A stretch of DNA of 15,360 nucleotides from Azonexaceae bacterium (lineage in GTDB: Bacteria; Pseudomonadota; Gammaproteobacteria; Burkholderiales; Rhodocyclaceae). The DNA lies in the NCBI GenBank assembly GCA_009469685.1, contig SSTA01000166.1, positions 1 to 15,360 on the forward strand, given 5' to 3'. The notes beneath the pieces were generated by a model. The model saw only the letters and a list, made by a program, of their open reading frames with translations, had not been told where the DNA came from and did no database searches. Shown here piece after piece: positions 1-8,300 of the stretch; the stretch's first letter is position 1, and every line of letters begins with the position of its first letter. Made by a program: the position numbers and the translations under genes.

Positions 1-1
1 C

Positions 2-568
2 GGCGCGGACGAAGCCGCCGTCGCCATCGGTGCGGCAAGGGCGGCGGGTTCCGACTGGGCCGCCAGGAGCCCGGCGGAGCGGCAGTCCTTGCTCAGCGCC
101 CTCGCCCAGGCGCTGGCCGGTCTCGCGGACCATTTCGCCGGACTTGTCGGCGAGGAAACCGGCGCCGATGAGGCGGTGGTCGCGGCCGAAATCGCTGCCG
201 TTGTGGCCGGCCTGGAGCACCCGGGGACGCGGGGCTCGTCGGGGGTCACGGTCGTCATCGGCGATGCGGCCAGTCCTTTGGGTTCGGTCGCGCTCCCGGT
301 CGCCGAGGCCCTGGCGGCTGGCGGTACGGCGGTGATCAAGCCCAGTCCCCGTGCTCCCGGGGCCGCCTATGCCTTTTGCGAACTCTCCGCCCGCGCCGGC
401 TTGCCGCCAGGAATTCTCAATCTGGTCCAGGGCGATGAGGCAGCGGTGGAGGGGCTGTGCGCCCACGCCGAGGTGGCGCGTCTCGAATACCGCGGCGATG
501 CCGCCCTCGGCGAGCGGATCGGCACCATCGCCGCGCGCCACGGGAAGGCGCTCTGTCGCGGCGGCTGA
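2..568 (+). CDS. Aldehyde dehydrogenase-like NAD-binding half, cut at the window edge and lacking the catalytic half
   Basis: The frame is open from the left edge for 188 codons and ends at TGA 566-568, so the true start lies outside the window. The visible protein resembles the N-terminal half of the aldehyde dehydrogenase (ALDH) superfamily. It has a helical start (AIGAARAAGSDWAARSPAER), an LxxLAxxLAxxA helix, and the strong ALDH signature ALAAGGTAVIKPS followed by AGLPPGILNLVQG, the coenzyme-binding strand-helix. It stops about where a normal ALDH reaches its LELGG motif, so the catalytic cysteine and the whole second domain are absent. The usual PWNFP motif with the oxyanion asparagine reads GDAASPLG here, and the stretch before it is shorter than in full ALDHs. 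It is therefore unlikely to oxidise aldehydes. It may be a decayed gene or a retained minimal domain; the long uninterrupted frame slightly favours the latter. The next gene starts 13 bp downstream, suggesting one transcript. Confidence 0.65.
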   Translation, partial: GADEAAVAIGAARAAGSDWAARSPAERQSLLSALAQALAGLADHFAGLVGEETGADEAVVAAEIAAVVAGLEHPGTRGSSGVTVVIGDAASPLGSVALPVAEALAAGGTAVIKPSPRAPGAAYAFCELSARAGLPPGILNLVQGDEAAVEGLCAHAEVARLEYRGDAALGERIGTIAARHGKALCRGG

Positions 569-581
569 AGCAGGTCAGCGC

Positions 582-1538
582 ATGGTTCGCATCGTCTGCC
601 TGGAGCGGGATTCGGTCGATGCCCGCTTGCGGCGGCCGGCCTGCGACCACGAATGGATCGAATATCCGGCAACCCGGCCCGATCAGGTGGTGGAGCGTCT
701 GCTCGGCGCCCAGATCGCCATCACCAACAAGGCGCCGATGCATGACGCGGTGATCGATGCCTTGCCCGACCTGCGGCTGGTGGCGATATCCGCCACCGGC
801 ACCAATGTTGTCGATCTGGAGGCCTGCCGCCGGAGAGGGGTTGCCGTGTGCAATATCCGCGGCTACGCGGTGCACACCGTTCCCGAGCACACCCTGATGC
901 TGCTGCTCGCCCTCTCCCGCAACCTGGTCGCCTATCGCCTATCGGTACAGGCCGGCCGCTGGCAGCGGACCGAGCAGTTCTGCTTATTCGATCACCCGAT
1001 TCGCGACCTCCACGGAGCGACCTTGGGGGTGGTCGGCGGGGGGAGTCTGGGCGGCGGCGTCATCCGGTTGGCCGAGGCCTTCGGGATGCGTGTTCTGCGG
1101 GCCGAACGCAAAGGCGCGGCGACCCTGCGGCCGGGCCATGTCGCCTTCGCCGAGGTGCTGCGGGAGTGCGATGCCCTGACCCTGCACTGTCCCCTGACGC
1201 CCGAGACGCAGGGTTTGATCGGCGACGCGGAATTGCGGGCGATGAAGCCCTCCGCCCTGCTCGTCAATACCGCCCGCGGCGGCCTGGTGGACGAAGCCGC
1301 CTTGGCCCGGGCGCTGCGGGAAGGCTGGATCGCCGGTGCCGGCTTCGACGTCCTGACCGCCGAGCCGCCCAGCGACGACCATCCGCTGCTGAATCCCGAA
1401 CTCCTGGCGCTGCCCAACTTTCTCCTGACGCCCCACGTCGCCTGGGCCAGCCGTCCCGCCATGCAGACCCTCGCCGATCAACTGATCGACAATATCGAAG
1501 CCTTCGTCGCCGGTAAGCCGCGCAACCTTGTGGGGTAA
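582..1538 (+). CDS. D-2-hydroxyacid dehydrogenase, glycerate dehydrogenase/hydroxypyruvate reductase type
   Basis: This is a complete 318-residue NAD(P)-dependent D-2-hydroxyacid dehydrogenase, a typical length for the family. The Rossmann motif GxGxxG is at residues 152-157 (GGGSLG). The three catalytic residues are all visible: R232 in NTARGGLVDE, E261 in the DVLTAEPP stretch, and H285 in TPHVAWAS. The TPHxAWAS form and the overall length fit glycerate dehydrogenase/hydroxypyruvate reductase (HprA), which interconverts hydroxypyruvate and D-glycerate in serine and photorespiratory-type glycolate metabolism. Substrate cannot be fixed from sequence, and 2-ketoacid or glyoxylate reductase activity is possible. 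The ATG at 582 is chosen because the family N-terminus (MVRIVCLERDS) begins there; the frame upstream of it overlaps the ALDH-like gene and shows no homology. The gene ends 7 bp from the convergent DUF3429 gene. Confidence 0.9.
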   Translation: MVRIVCLERDSVDARLRRPACDHEWIEYPATRPDQVVERLLGAQIAITNKAPMHDAVIDALPDLRLVAISATGTNVVDLEACRRRGVAVCNIRGYAVHTVPEHTLMLLLALSRNLVAYRLSVQAGRWQRTEQFCLFDHPIRDLHGATLGVVGGGSLGGGVIRLAEAFGMRVLRAERKGAATLRPGHVAFAEVLRECDALTLHCPLTPETQGLIGDAELRAMKPSALLVNTARGGLVDEAALARALREGWIAGAGFDVLTAEPPSDDHPLLNPELLALPNFLLTPHVAWASRPAMQTLADQLIDNIEAFVAGKPRNLVG

Positions 1539-1545
1539 GCGGCCC

Positions 1546-2115
1546 TCAGATCGCCAAGCCCGGCGGACGGTCGTCCTGGGCCGGGCAGGTGGCGCTTTCG
1601 TCACCGGTCATGAACGGGTGGTGGGGAGCCGCTTCGCGCCCGGTGCCTACGGAAAGGGCTAGGGCAAGCGCCGCGGTGGCGCCGACGGTGAGGGCGGCGC
1701 GCAGGGGGAGATACCAGGGCGGGAGAGGTAGCTGCCGGGCCAGATGGTAGTCGAAGGCGAAGTGCACCCAGAAGGTCGCGATCAGCACGGCGAGATCGAG
1801 GCCGACCGGCAGCATGATCGCCAGCCAGGCGACCAGGGCCGGGGCGCCGCTCCAGGCCAGCGCCAGCTTGCGCTGGCCGGCTCCCGCGGCGGGGAGCGTC
1901 ATGCCTATGCCCCAATGCAGCGCTCCGACGAAGGCCAGGATGACCGCACCGTAGGCCACCAGGGGCATGTGGACGGCGACCCGATAGGCCGGTTCGAGCA
2001 GGGCGATACCGCCCAGGGCGAGGAAGGGAAACAGGCCGGCAACTCCGAGGGCGAAGCCCCAGGGGGCAAGGTTGGGGACGGCGGACGGAACCTGGGCTGA
2101 TGGCGAGTCGGACAT
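1546..2115 (-). CDS. DUF3429 family membrane protein
   Basis: This 189-residue hydrophobic protein matches the DUF3429 pattern, in particular the conserved GALHWGIGM segment (about residues 64-72) and the WVHFAFDYHLAR segment near 116-127. Five likely membrane spans lie at about 20-40, 50-70, 84-102, 104-120 and 136-155, followed by a short polar C-terminal tail of about 30 residues that looks disordered. It is an inner-membrane protein of unknown function; the conserved His and Trp residues within the spans are typical of the family. The start at 2115 is supported by a GGGAG ribosome binding site 6 bases upstream on the minus strand. It is transcribed divergently from the S4-domain gene and converges on the hydroxyacid dehydrogenase gene, so it is probably a single-gene unit. 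Confidence 0.85.
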   Translation of the reverse strand: MSDSPSAQVPSAVPNLAPWGFALGVAGLFPFLALGGIALLEPAYRVAVHMPLVAYGAVILAFVGALHWGIGMTLPAAGAGQRKLALAWSGAPALVAWLAIMLPVGLDLAVLIATFWVHFAFDYHLARQLPLPPWYLPLRAALTVGATAALALALSVGTGREAAPHHPFMTGDESATCPAQDDRPPGLAI

Positions 2116-2223
2116 GGCGGTCTCCCGACAGGAGTTGAGGGTGAGACTCCGTGGCGGCCCGCAAGTTCGCCTGCCCTGTTATCCTGGAGCTTTCGCAGCG
2201 GGGCCACAAATGCCCCAAGAGTC

Positions 2224-2442
2224 ATGAAACAGACTTTCGCCATACGCGGCGACACCATACAGCTGGACCAACTGTTGAAAGCGACGGGCCTTGTGGAGTC
2301 GGGGGGCGCGGCCCATGTCGCCATCGCCGACGGTTTGGTCCAGGTCGATGGTCGCTTCGAGACCCGCAAGCGGGCCAAATTGCGTCCGGGACAGGTGGTC
2401 GTGTTCTACGGACAGACCGTGGAACTGGTGGGTCAGGACTGA
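2224..2442 (+). CDS. YbcJ-like S4 RNA-binding domain protein
   Basis: This 72-residue protein consists of one S4 domain. The aligned features are the helix IQLDQLLKATGLVESGGAA, the turn into IADGLVQVDG, the basic ETRKRAKLRPG stretch that contacts RNA in S4 proteins, and the closing strand GQVVVFYGQTVELV. The pattern SGGxAxxxIxxGxVxVDGxxETRKRxK matches the YbcJ family of E. coli closely. Such small S4 proteins bind structured RNA, probably rRNA, but the exact role of YbcJ is not established. The ribosome binding site is weak (AAGAG only 2 bases before the ATG), and a small hairpin-forming repeat lies just upstream. Its stop codon overlaps the start of the DUF2721 gene, so the two are probably co-translated. 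Confidence 0.88.
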   Translation: MKQTFAIRGDTIQLDQLLKATGLVESGGAAHVAIADGLVQVDGRFETRKRAKLRPGQVVVFYGQTVELVGQD

Positions 2443-2864
2443 TGGAACCGCATCTGACCGACATCTCCCGGGTGATCCAGCTGGCCGTGGCGCCGGTATT
2501 TCTGCTCACCGCCATCGCTACGCTGATCAATACCTTGAACGGCCGTCTGGGACGCATCGTCGACCGGCGGCGCACCCTCTTCGGGCGTCTCGCCGAGGCA
2601 AGTGCGGCGGTAGACGAGGAACTCGCGCTCCTGGAACGGCGCAGCCGGATTGTCTACCAGGCCATCTTCTTCGCCGTCCTCAGTGCCCTTCTGGTCTGCC
2701 TGGTGGTGGCGGGAGCCTTTGTCGCAGCCTTGGTGGCGAGCGATCTCTCGCGCCTGGTGGCTGGCCTGTTCATTCTCTCGATGGCGGCGATGATCGCCGC
2801 CCTCGGTCTCTTCCTGAGGGAAGTGTTTCTGGCGGTTCAGACCGGAACGCACCGCAATCGCTGA
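2442..2864 (+). CDS. DUF2721 family membrane protein
   Basis: This 140-residue protein fits DUF2721. An N-terminal span starts near the conserved DISRVIQLAVAPVFLLTAI (about 7-25), then comes a cytoplasmic basic helix with LNGRLGRIVDRRR (about 32-44) and an acidic helix, then a pair of spans at about 73-97 and 103-124. The function of the family is unknown; it is an integral inner-membrane protein. The ATG at 2442 shares its A with the TGA stop of the S4 gene (overlap ATGA reversed as TGATG), which points to translational coupling. The frame is open further upstream to 2151, but that part runs across the S4 gene and lacks DUF2721 character, so the short start is preferred. Confidence 0.87.
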   Translation: MEPHLTDISRVIQLAVAPVFLLTAIATLINTLNGRLGRIVDRRRTLFGRLAEASAAVDEELALLERRSRIVYQAIFFAVLSALLVCLVVAGAFVAALVASDLSRLVAGLFILSMAAMIAALGLFLREVFLAVQTGTHRNR

Positions 2865-2898
2865 GCGTTGGATTCGTCGCCGAGTGTGGCAAATTTCC

Positions 2899-2913
2899 GC
2901 CCCGGACCGGGGC
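2899..2913. promoter_or_regulatory. Perfect GC-rich palindrome upstream of the type II NADH dehydrogenase gene
   Basis: Within the 116-bp gap before the NADH dehydrogenase gene there is a perfect inverted repeat, GCCCCGG-A-CCGGGGC, with 7-bp arms and a single central base. It lies 68 bp before the ATG. The one-base spacer is too tight for an RNA hairpin of normal form and is more like a dimeric regulator site. A poor candidate -10 (TATTGT, 2945-2950) lies downstream without a convincing -35. GC-rich palindromes arise easily at this base composition, so the regulatory meaning is inference. Confidence 0.3.
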
Positions 2914-2980
2914 ACAGGATGTGGAAGCTTGGCCGCCAATCAGGTATTGTTGCACCACAGCAAAAATTCTGGAGTTCCCC

Positions 2981-4378
2981 ATGGAGAATAGTGTCCCCAC
3001 CCCGGGGCCTGGGGCCGGCTTTGCCGCGCCCGAGCCCTTCAATGTCGTCGGCCCCGACGCCCATCTGCATCAGATCGTGATCGTCGGCGGCGGCGCCGGC
3101 GGTCTGGAACTGGCCACCAAGCTCGGCGATCGGCTGGGCAAGAAAGGCAAGGCCTCGGTCACGCTGATCGAGAAGGCCAGAACCCATTTCTGGAAGCCCC
3201 ACCTGCATGAAATTGCCGCCGGCAGTATGGATTTGGGCACCTACGAACTCAACCACCTCGCCCAGTCTTACTGGCACGGCTACCGTTATCGCTTCGGCGA
3301 GGTCATCGGCATCGACCGCAAGAGAAAATTGGTCATCACCGCGCCCTACGTGGACGAGCACGGCGAGGAGGTCATTGCCGCCCCCCGCGTATTCCGCTAC
3401 GACACCCTCGTCATTTCGGTGGGTAGCCTGACCAACGACTTCGGCACCCCGGGAGTCAAGGAACATGCCATCTGTCTGGAAACCCCGGCCCAGGCAGCCC
3501 GTTTCCACCGCCGCATGGTCAATGCCTGCATACGCGCCCATGCCCAACCCGAACCGCGGCGGCCCGGCCAGCTCACCGTCGCCATCATCGGCGCCGGTGC
3601 TACGGGCATCGAACTCGCCGCCGAGCTCCACAATACCACCCGCGCCCTCGTCTCGTTCGGCCTCGACCGTATCGATCCGGGCAAGGACATCCGCATCGTC
3701 GTCATCGAGGGTGCCCAGCGCATCCTGCCGGCGGTGCCCGAGCGGGTGTCCAACGCCGCGATGCGCTTGCTGGACAAGATCGGCGTCGAAGTGCGCACCA
3801 ATGCCGTGGTTGCCGAAGTGCTCCCGGACGGCGTCCGCCTCAAGGATGGCGACGTCATTCCGGCCGAGCTGGTCGTGTGGGCTGCCGGGGTCAAGGCACC
3901 CGAGATGCTCAAGGATTTCGGGGGACTGGAGAGCAATCGCGTCAATCAGCTGGTCGTCCTGCCGACCTTGCAAACCACCCGCGATCCGGACATCTTCGCC
4001 CTCGGCGACTGTGCCGCCTGCCAGTGGGAAGGAAAACCCGAAGGGACCCTCGTCCCCCCGCGGGCCCAGGCGGCGCACCAGCAGGCGTCGCACCTGGTGC
4101 GTCAAGTCGAGGCCAGGCTCTCCGGCAAGCCTCTGCGGACCTGGCGCTACCGGGACTTCGGTTCTCTCGTCTCCCTCGGCAAATACTCCACCGTCGGCAA
4201 TCTGATGGGCAGCCTGGTGGGGGGCAATCTGTGGCTGGATGGCCAGTTCGCCAGCCTCATGTACCGATCTCTGTACAAGATGCACGAGCTTGCCTTGCAC
4301 GGCTTCGTCAAGGTGACGCTGGATACGCTCGCTCGCCTGATCACGCGGCGGACCGAGCCCCACGTCAAGCTGCACTGA
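2981..4378 (+). CDS. ndh: Type II NADH:quinone oxidoreductase (NDH-2)
   Basis: This 465-residue flavoprotein transfers electrons from NADH to the membrane quinone pool without pumping protons. The FAD-binding GxGxxG is at residues 36-41 (GGGAGG) and the NADH-binding one at 204-209 (GAGATG), followed by E243 at the end of the second strand, which favours NADH over NADPH. The second FAD motif is IFALGDCA (338-345), and the quinone-site motif AQAAHQQ (362-368) is present. The C-terminal 60 residues form amphipathic helices expected to dock on the inner membrane. The N-terminus carries about 28 extra Pro/Gly-rich residues before the first strand. The ATG at 2981 is chosen because GGAG lies 6 bases upstream and no better start occurs before the FAD motif. 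It stands alone, 116 bp after the DUF2721 gene, and converges on the signalling operon. Confidence 0.93.
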   Translation: MENSVPTPGPGAGFAAPEPFNVVGPDAHLHQIVIVGGGAGGLELATKLGDRLGKKGKASVTLIEKARTHFWKPHLHEIAAGSMDLGTYELNHLAQSYWHGYRYRFGEVIGIDRKRKLVITAPYVDEHGEEVIAAPRVFRYDTLVISVGSLTNDFGTPGVKEHAICLETPAQAARFHRRMVNACIRAHAQPEPRRPGQLTVAIIGAGATGIELAAELHNTTRALVSFGLDRIDPGKDIRIVVIEGAQRILPAVPERVSNAAMRLLDKIGVEVRTNAVVAEVLPDGVRLKDGDVIPAELVVWAAGVKAPEMLKDFGGLESNRVNQLVVLPTLQTTRDPDIFALGDCAACQWEGKPEGTLVPPRAQAAHQQASHLVRQVEARLSGKPLRTWRYRDFGSLVSLGKYSTVGNLMGSLVGGNLWLDGQFASLMYRSLYKMHELALHGFVKVTLDTLARLITRRTEPHVKLH

Positions 4379-4396
4379 GGAAGGGCGCGCTCGTCG

Positions 4397-4420
4397 CCTC
4401 CGGCCGGACTCAGCCGGAGG
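4397..4420. terminator. Hairpin between convergent genes, possible bidirectional terminator without U-tract
   Basis: An 8-bp perfect inverted repeat (CCTCCGGC at 4397-4404 and GCCGGAGG at 4413-4420) with an 8-base loop sits in the 31-bp gap between the convergent NADH dehydrogenase and diguanylate cyclase genes, overlapping the stop codon of the latter. Position and stem strength fit a shared terminator. No run of T follows on either strand, so classic intrinsic termination is not supported; it could act as an RNA 3'-end stabiliser or with Rho. Confidence 0.45.
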
Positions 4421-5330
4421 TGAGGTCGGCCCAGCGGATTCGGTTGCGGCCTTGTTGCTTGGCGGCGTAGAGCTGGCGGTCGGCGGCGACCAGCAATTCT
4501 TCGGCGCTGCCCTGGCGTCCGGTGACGGTGATGCCGCCGATGGAGACGGTCACTTCGGGGGCTGCGCCGGACTGGGTGTGCTCTATGCCCAATTCGCGGA
4601 CCCGGCGGCGTATCGATTCGGCGACTTCCTGGCCGCCCGCTGCATCCGAATCGGGCAGGATGACGGCGAATTCCTCCCCACCGTAGCGCGCCGCGAGATC
4701 GTTGGGGCGGCGGAGTGCCTCGGCGATGGTCTTGGCGACCAGTTTGAGGGAATTGTCTCCGGCGGCATGGCCGTAATGGTCGTTGTACTGCTTGAAGAAA
4801 TCGACGTCGATCAGCGCCAGGGAAAGATTCTGGCCGTTTCTCAGGCTGCGCGCGATTTCCTGCAGGAGGGCCTGATCGAAGGCGCGCCGGTTGGGAATTT
4901 CGGTCAGGCCGTCGCGGCCGGCCAGGGTTTCCAGCAGCTTGCGCTGGCGGACGAAGCGCGCCAGATTCGACACGCGCGCTTTGACGATGGCCGGGCTGAA
5001 GGGCTTGCCGATATAGTCGCTGGCACCCAGGCGCAGCCCCTTTTCCTCGTCGTTGGTGGAGTTGAGCGCGGTGAGGAAAATCACCGGGATTTCCCGGGTC
5101 GCGTCGTTGGACTTGATCCGCCGCAAGACTTCGTAGCCATCCATGTCCGGCATCAGCACGTCGAGAAGCACCAGATCGATCTGGTCGTCCGCCGCAAGGC
5201 GCTCCAGGGCCTGCTCGCCGGTCTTGGCCAGAATGACCTGGTACTCGTCCTTGAGGAGGGCGACGAGGACGGTCCGATTGATCTTTTCGTCCTCGACGAC
5301 CAGAACGCGCTGTTTCGACTGCGGAGTCAT
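4410..5330 (-). CDS. Response regulator diguanylate cyclase (REC-GGDEF)
   Basis: This 306-residue protein has an N-terminal receiver domain (about 8-125) with the acidic pair E13/D14, the phospho-acceptor D57 in [14 protein letters not shown]87 and K109. A short linker leads to a GGDEF domain (about 135-300). The active-site motif is GGEEF (217-221), and the substrate-binding DxDxFKxxND motif (175-184) is intact. The inhibitory c-di-GMP site RxxD (R208-D211) sits exactly 5 residues before GGEEF, as in PleD. It should make c-di-GMP when phosphorylated and be product-inhibited. The start at 5330 gives a normal receiver domain and has a strong GAGGGGGA binding site 5 bases upstream; the longer open frame to 5618 is out-of-frame reading of the kinase gene. 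Start and stop overlap with the kinase gene (ATGA), so this is the probable output protein of that kinase. Confidence 0.95.
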   Translation of the reverse strand: MTPQSKQRVLVVEDEKINRTVLVALLKDEYQVILAKTGEQALERLAADDQIDLVLLDVLMPDMDGYEVLRRIKSNDATREIPVIFLTALNSTNDEEKGLRLGASDYIGKPFSPAIVKARVSNLARFVRQRKLLETLAGRDGLTEIPNRRAFDQALLQEIARSLRNGQNLSLALIDVDFFKQYNDHYGHAAGDNSLKLVAKTIAEALRRPNDLAARYGGEEFAVILPDSDAAGGQEVAESIRRRVRELGIEHTQSGAAPEVTVSIGGITVTGRQGSAEELLVAADRQLYAAKQQGRNRIRWADLTSG

Positions 5331-8300
5331 GCCATTCCCCCTCGATTGATCACCATCAGCAGCTCGCCTACCAATTGCCGCGCCTCGTCGAATTCTACAT
5401 CCTCGACATGGTTGGCAATGCGTTTCAGGTAATCGCCCGACTCGGCGTCGGCGGCCTGGCGCAGCTGGTCCACCAGGTCCACGGCGTCGGAACTGCCCAG
5501 GTCGAGGAGCTTGCGCAGCGCCTCCAGCTCGGCGACGAGAGGCGATCCGGACAGCGTGGCGGAGCCTCCTTCCTCGGCCCGGCTCGCTGTGCCCGCAAGT
5601 TCCCCCAGGGCATCGCAAAAGGTAGAGAGTTCCCCGGCCAGTTCCGACTGAAGTTCTCCGAGTTTCCGCGTCGGTGCTTCTTCCGGGACCAGCAAGGCCT
5701 GCTCGAGAGCGGCGGCGGCGGCGGCCACGGTCCCGGCGCCGAGGGTGTCGGCGGTCCCCTTGATCGAATGGGCGAGAATGCAGGCCCGCCGCGACTCCCC
5801 GGCCTGCAACAGGATGGCCAGTTGTTCGGCGGCGTCGGCGTAAGCCTGGACGAAATCGGCCAGAAGGCGCCGGTAGAGGCGGTCGTTGCCGCCCACCTGG
5901 GCCAGGCCCCGGTCCGGATCGAATCCGGACAGCCTTGGAAGATCAGGTTCGCGGTGGGGAAACCCCGAATCGGTTTCCGCCGTCAGTTCTGCCCTCCGTA
6001 TCGCGGGCTTGATCCAGCGCAGCAAGGCCGCTTGCAGGCGATTGAGATTGATGGGCTTGGTCAGATGGTCGAACATTCCTGCTGCCCGGCTCTTTTCGCG
6101 GTCGCCGGCCAAGGCGTGGGCGGTCATGGCCAGAATCGGCAACTCCTCGAGTCCCGGGTGTGCGCGAATGCGGCGGGTCGCCTCGTAGCCATCCATGTCG
6201 GGCATTTGGACGTCCATCAAGACCAAGTCGTAAAGGCCACTGCAGGCCTTGGCGATTCCCGAAGCGCCATCGGCCGCGACGTCTACTCGCATTCCCAACT
6301 GCTGCAGAAGTTCGCAGGCGACCTGCTGGTTGATCGGATTGTCCTCGACCAGCAGAACACGGGCGCCCCGGATGGCTGCCAGGGGGTCGTCCGCGCTGGC
6401 ACGGACGAGAGCGGACTTGCCGCTTTCGGGCAGATCGACGCCAAGCAAGGCGCAAACCGTTTCGTGGAGCAGGGTCTGGCTGACCGGCTTGACGAGGAAT
6501 CCATCGACGCCTGCCTTCTCGGCCGCGTGGACCACCTCTTCGCGCCCGTAAGCGGTCACCATGAGGACTGCCGGCATTTCGGTCAATTTCAGTTCGTGAC
6601 GTATCCGACGGGTGGTCTCGATGCCGTCTAGACCCGGCATGCGCCAATCCATGAGGACCAGGCTGTAGGGCTCGCCCCCCAGGGAATTGTGCTCCTCGAT
6701 CAGTGCCAGCGCCGCTTCGCCGGATTCGGCCAGGTCCACGGCCAGCCCCTGGCGGCGCAACATCGCTTCGAGGATGGTGCGGGAGGTGGCGTTATCGTCC
6801 ACGACCAGGATGCGGTGGCCGGCAGCGCCCGAGGGGACTTCGGACGCCGCCCCGGCCGCAGCTTCCGGCAGACAGGGGAGGTCGAACCAGAAGCAGGTCC
6901 CCTGACCCTCGACGCTCGCGACCTTCAGTCTGCCGCCCATCAGTTCGACCAGTTCCCGGCTGATGGCAAGCCCCAGCCCGGTGCCGCCAAACCGGCGGGT
7001 AATCGATCCATCGGCTTGATGGAAGGGCTGGAACAGATGCTCCATCTGCAGGGGGCTCATGCCGATCCCGGTATCTCGCACTGAAAAGCGTACGACCTCG
7101 CCGCCGGTCTCGCCGTCGACCCGGTGGATGCCAATCACGACCTCGCCCTGGGGAGTGAATTTCACCGCATTGCCGGCGAGGTTGATCAGGACCTGCCCGA
7201 GTCGCACGGGATCGCCCGCCAGTTGTTGAGGGACGCCGTCGCCGCACTCGACGAGGATCTCGAGGCCCTTGTCTTCGGCCTGGGTGACGGCGATGTTCAC
7301 CAGGTTGTCGAGAACCTCCCGCAATTCGAAAACGGTGGTCTCGACGGTCATGCGTCCGGCTTCGATCTTCGAGAAGTCGAGTATGTCGTCGATGATGCCC
7401 AGGAGGGCGCTGGCGGATCCGTTCAGTTTGCGCACGTAATCCCGTTGCTTCGGCGTCAGCGCCGTCGCCAGCAGCAATTCGCCGAGGCCGATCACCGCGT
7501 TCATCGGCGTGCGGATTTCGTGGCTCATCCTGGCCAGGAAGTCGCTCTTGGCGCGGGTGGCGGCTTCGGCCTCCTCCCGCGCCACCTGGAGCGCGGCTTC
7601 CACTTCGATGCGCTCGGCGATTTCGCCCTGGAGCTGGCAGTTGGCGCTTTCGAGCTCCGCGGTCCGGGTTCGGACGAGGTCGTCCAGATGGCTGAGGATG
7701 CGGGCATTTTCGATGGCGATGGCCATCTGGGACGAGAGGATTTCCAGGACCCGCACGTGGGCCGGAGAGAAGGCGCCGCTCGCGAGGCGGTTTTCCAGGT
7801 AGAGCACGCCCGAAAGTTTGCCTCCGTGCATCAGCGGCAAGCAGAGCAGGGAACGGGTGCGGTGTTCGACGATGGCCGGATCGCGGCCGAATTGCTCGTC
7901 TTCACCGGCATCGGCCAGCACCACGGCCCGACCCAGGCGGGCGGCGAAAGCGACGATCGAGCGGGCAATGGGCAGCGCGCCATCGGCGGCGTCCAGGGGT
8001 AGCGAGGGCAGGGCGCTGAATTCGCCGCCTTCCCCGGCCTGGGCCTCGATCACCAGGGTGCCGTCGACGTCGAGGATCAGGAAACCGCGGTCGGCGCCGG
8101 CGTTGGCCAGGGCGATGTGCATCAGCTTGCGCTTGAGTTCGACTGGATTGCGCTCCGCCGCGATCAGGTGGGCGGCACTGACGATCGCGTCCAGGTCCAG
8201 GCTGTCGGCCACCCGGGTACTGGCTACCGACGCCCCCCGCGGGCTGTGGACCGTGCGCGCCCCTCCGTCCTGGCGTCCTGCAGCGAAGACCGACCCCAGC

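Noticed and set aside
2131..2150. Short inverted repeat (GGAGT and ACTCC) between the divergent DUF3429 and S4 genes
   Set aside because: Five-base arms with a 10-base spacer are expected by chance, and no promoter elements flank it clearly.
2291..2980. Upstream extension of the NADH dehydrogenase frame across the S4 and DUF2721 genes
   Set aside because: It overlaps two recognised genes in another frame, has no homology character, and the ATG at 2981 has a ribosome binding site.
2837..4375. A 512-codon open frame on the minus strand opposite the NADH dehydrogenase gene
   Set aside because: It is antisense to a clear NDH-2 gene and shows no family motif; its frame is a by-product of codon usage.
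5331..5618. Longer N-terminus for the diguanylate cyclase
   Set aside because: The added residues are an out-of-frame reading of the kinase gene's C-terminal end, and a strong ribosome binding site marks the ATG at 5330.
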